Below, piece by piece: positions 6,076 through 6,863 of a DNA stretch of 6,863 nt. The translations under genes were made by a program, and so were the position numbers. The notes beneath the pieces are model-generated. The model worked only from the letters and a program-made list of their open reading frames with translations, was not told the origin of the DNA and made no database searches. Numbering within the stretch: position 1 is the first letter of the stretch; every line of letters starts with the position of its first letter. Source of the stretch: Chitinophagaceae bacterium (GTDB lineage Bacteria > Bacteroidota > Bacteroidia > Chitinophagales > Chitinophagaceae); assembly GCA_025924755.1 (NCBI GenBank), contig JAICHT010000198.1, positions 1 to 6,863 on the forward strand, in the 5' to 3' direction.

Positions 6076-6863
6076 ATGGATCATACAGCTACCGGTCCGG
6101 TAACCGATAAAGTGGTGATTTCTGACAAAAGGCATCCAAAGGGTCTTTATGTATTGTTTGCCACAGAAATGTGGGAACGGTTTAACTACTATGGTATGCG
6201 GGCCATCTTAGTATTGTTTATGACCAAGGCGCTACTTTTTGATAAAGTATTTGCTTCAAATTTATACGGTAGTTATACGGGGCTGGTTTATATTACCCCG
6301 TTAATTGGGGGCTATATTGCCGACCGGTATTGGGGTAATAAGCGTTCTATTATAGCCGGTGGCCTTGTGATGGCAATGGGTGAATTTTTATTATTTTTTT
6401 GTGGTTCGTTATATCATTCCTCGCAAACGCTTTCTTCACTTTTTTTCTTTTCCGGATTAGGGTTTATGATAGCGGGCAATGGTTTTTTTAAACCTAATAT
6501 TTCTTCACTGGTTGGACAATTATATCCTGTTGGTGATAGAAGAATTGATGCCGCTTATACTATCTTTTATATGGGTATAAATGTAGGTGGCGCTTTGGGT
6601 CCCATCATATGCGGATTGGTAGGCGACACCGGAAACCCGGCCGACTTTAGATGGGCCTTTCTGGCAGCCGGTATTGGAATGTTAATGAGCGTAGTGGTTC
6701 AAAAGTTATTTCAGAAAAAATATGTAATTACACCGGAAGGCCGGCCTTTGGGCGAAACGCCTGCCCATGTTCCTAAAAAATGGTTGAACCCGGTTTTTAT
6801 AGTGGTAGGACTGTTATTATTTTCTATATTAATGATAGCCGTATTATATGTAGATGCTACTAA
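6076..6863 (+). CDS. POT/PTR2-family proton-dependent oligopeptide transporter, N-terminal part (3' end outside window)
   Basis: The frame is open to the window end, giving 262 complete codons, about half of a typical 450-550-residue transporter. It belongs to the major facilitator superfamily and would import di- and tripeptides with protons across the inner membrane. Motifs visible are the proton-coupling ExxERFxYY as EMWERFNYYG (31-40), the first PTR2 signature region GGYIADRYWGNKRSIIAGG (78-96), GFFKPNISSLVGQLY (136-150), and the second signature FYMGINVGGALGP (164-176). Hydrophobic helices lie at about 41-50, 64-81, 91-112, 119-135, 161-181, 193-209 and 238-258. A hydrophilic linker (about 210-236) follows the sixth helix, where the two six-helix halves normally join. 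The ATG at 6076 gives a normal short cytosolic N-terminus before the first helix. Substrate range cannot be told from this part. Confidence 0.95.
   Translation, partial: MDHTATGPVTDKVVISDKRHPKGLYVLFATEMWERFNYYGMRAILVLFMTKALLFDKVFASNLYGSYTGLVYITPLIGGYIADRYWGNKRSIIAGGLVMAMGEFLLFFCGSLYHSSQTLSSLFFFSGLGFMIAGNGFFKPNISSLVGQLYPVGDRRIDAAYTIFYMGINVGGALGPIICGLVGDTGNPADFRWAFLAAGIGMLMSVVVQKLFQKKYVITPEGRPLGETPAHVPKKWLNPVFIVVGLLLFSILMIAVLYVDAT

Overview
The window looks like a chromosomal stretch from a member of the Bacteroidota, most likely Chitinophagaceae or a close relative. The evidence is the fairly AT-rich composition, start codons that mostly lack Shine-Dalgarno sequences, TAnnTTTG-type -7 promoter motifs in front of two genes, and the character of the proteins (YjjG-type HAD phosphatase, short two-helix phosphatidylserine decarboxylase, POT peptide transporter, S23/IVP four-helix-bundle protein). 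Placement below phylum level is inference. No rRNA, tRNA, CRISPR array or transposase was seen.

Layout. Bases 1-1275 (+) hold the 3' end of a sensor histidine kinase followed by its OmpR-type response regulator. A four-helix-bundle gene (1272-1646, -) runs into the regulator tail to tail with overlapping stop codons and is bracketed by an imperfect inverted repeat. An SDR oxidoreductase (1703-2404, -) follows, divergent from a YjjG-like nucleotidase (2458-3153, +). Next come a bidirectional hairpin terminator (3158-3200), a short Cys/His-rich exported-protein gene (3207-3374, -) and phosphatidylserine decarboxylase (3418-4074, -). About 540 bases without a convincing gene end at a strong bidirectional terminator (4615-4645), beyond which lies purD (4672-5946, -). 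The 5' part of a POT-family proton/peptide symporter (6076 onward, +) runs off the window.

How the genes relate. Only the kinase/regulator pair is a clear functional unit. The rest are single-gene housekeeping or accessory functions: membrane phosphatidylethanolamine synthesis (psd), de novo purine synthesis (purD), nucleotide house-cleaning (YjjG-like) and peptide uptake (POT). The small Cys/His-rich gene lies 43 bases behind psd and could share its transcript.

The two items most worth a second look are the repeat-bounded four-helix-bundle gene, which resembles a small insert placed exactly between the stop codons of two unrelated genes, and the 55-residue Cys/His-rich protein. I found no convincing new multi-gene system.
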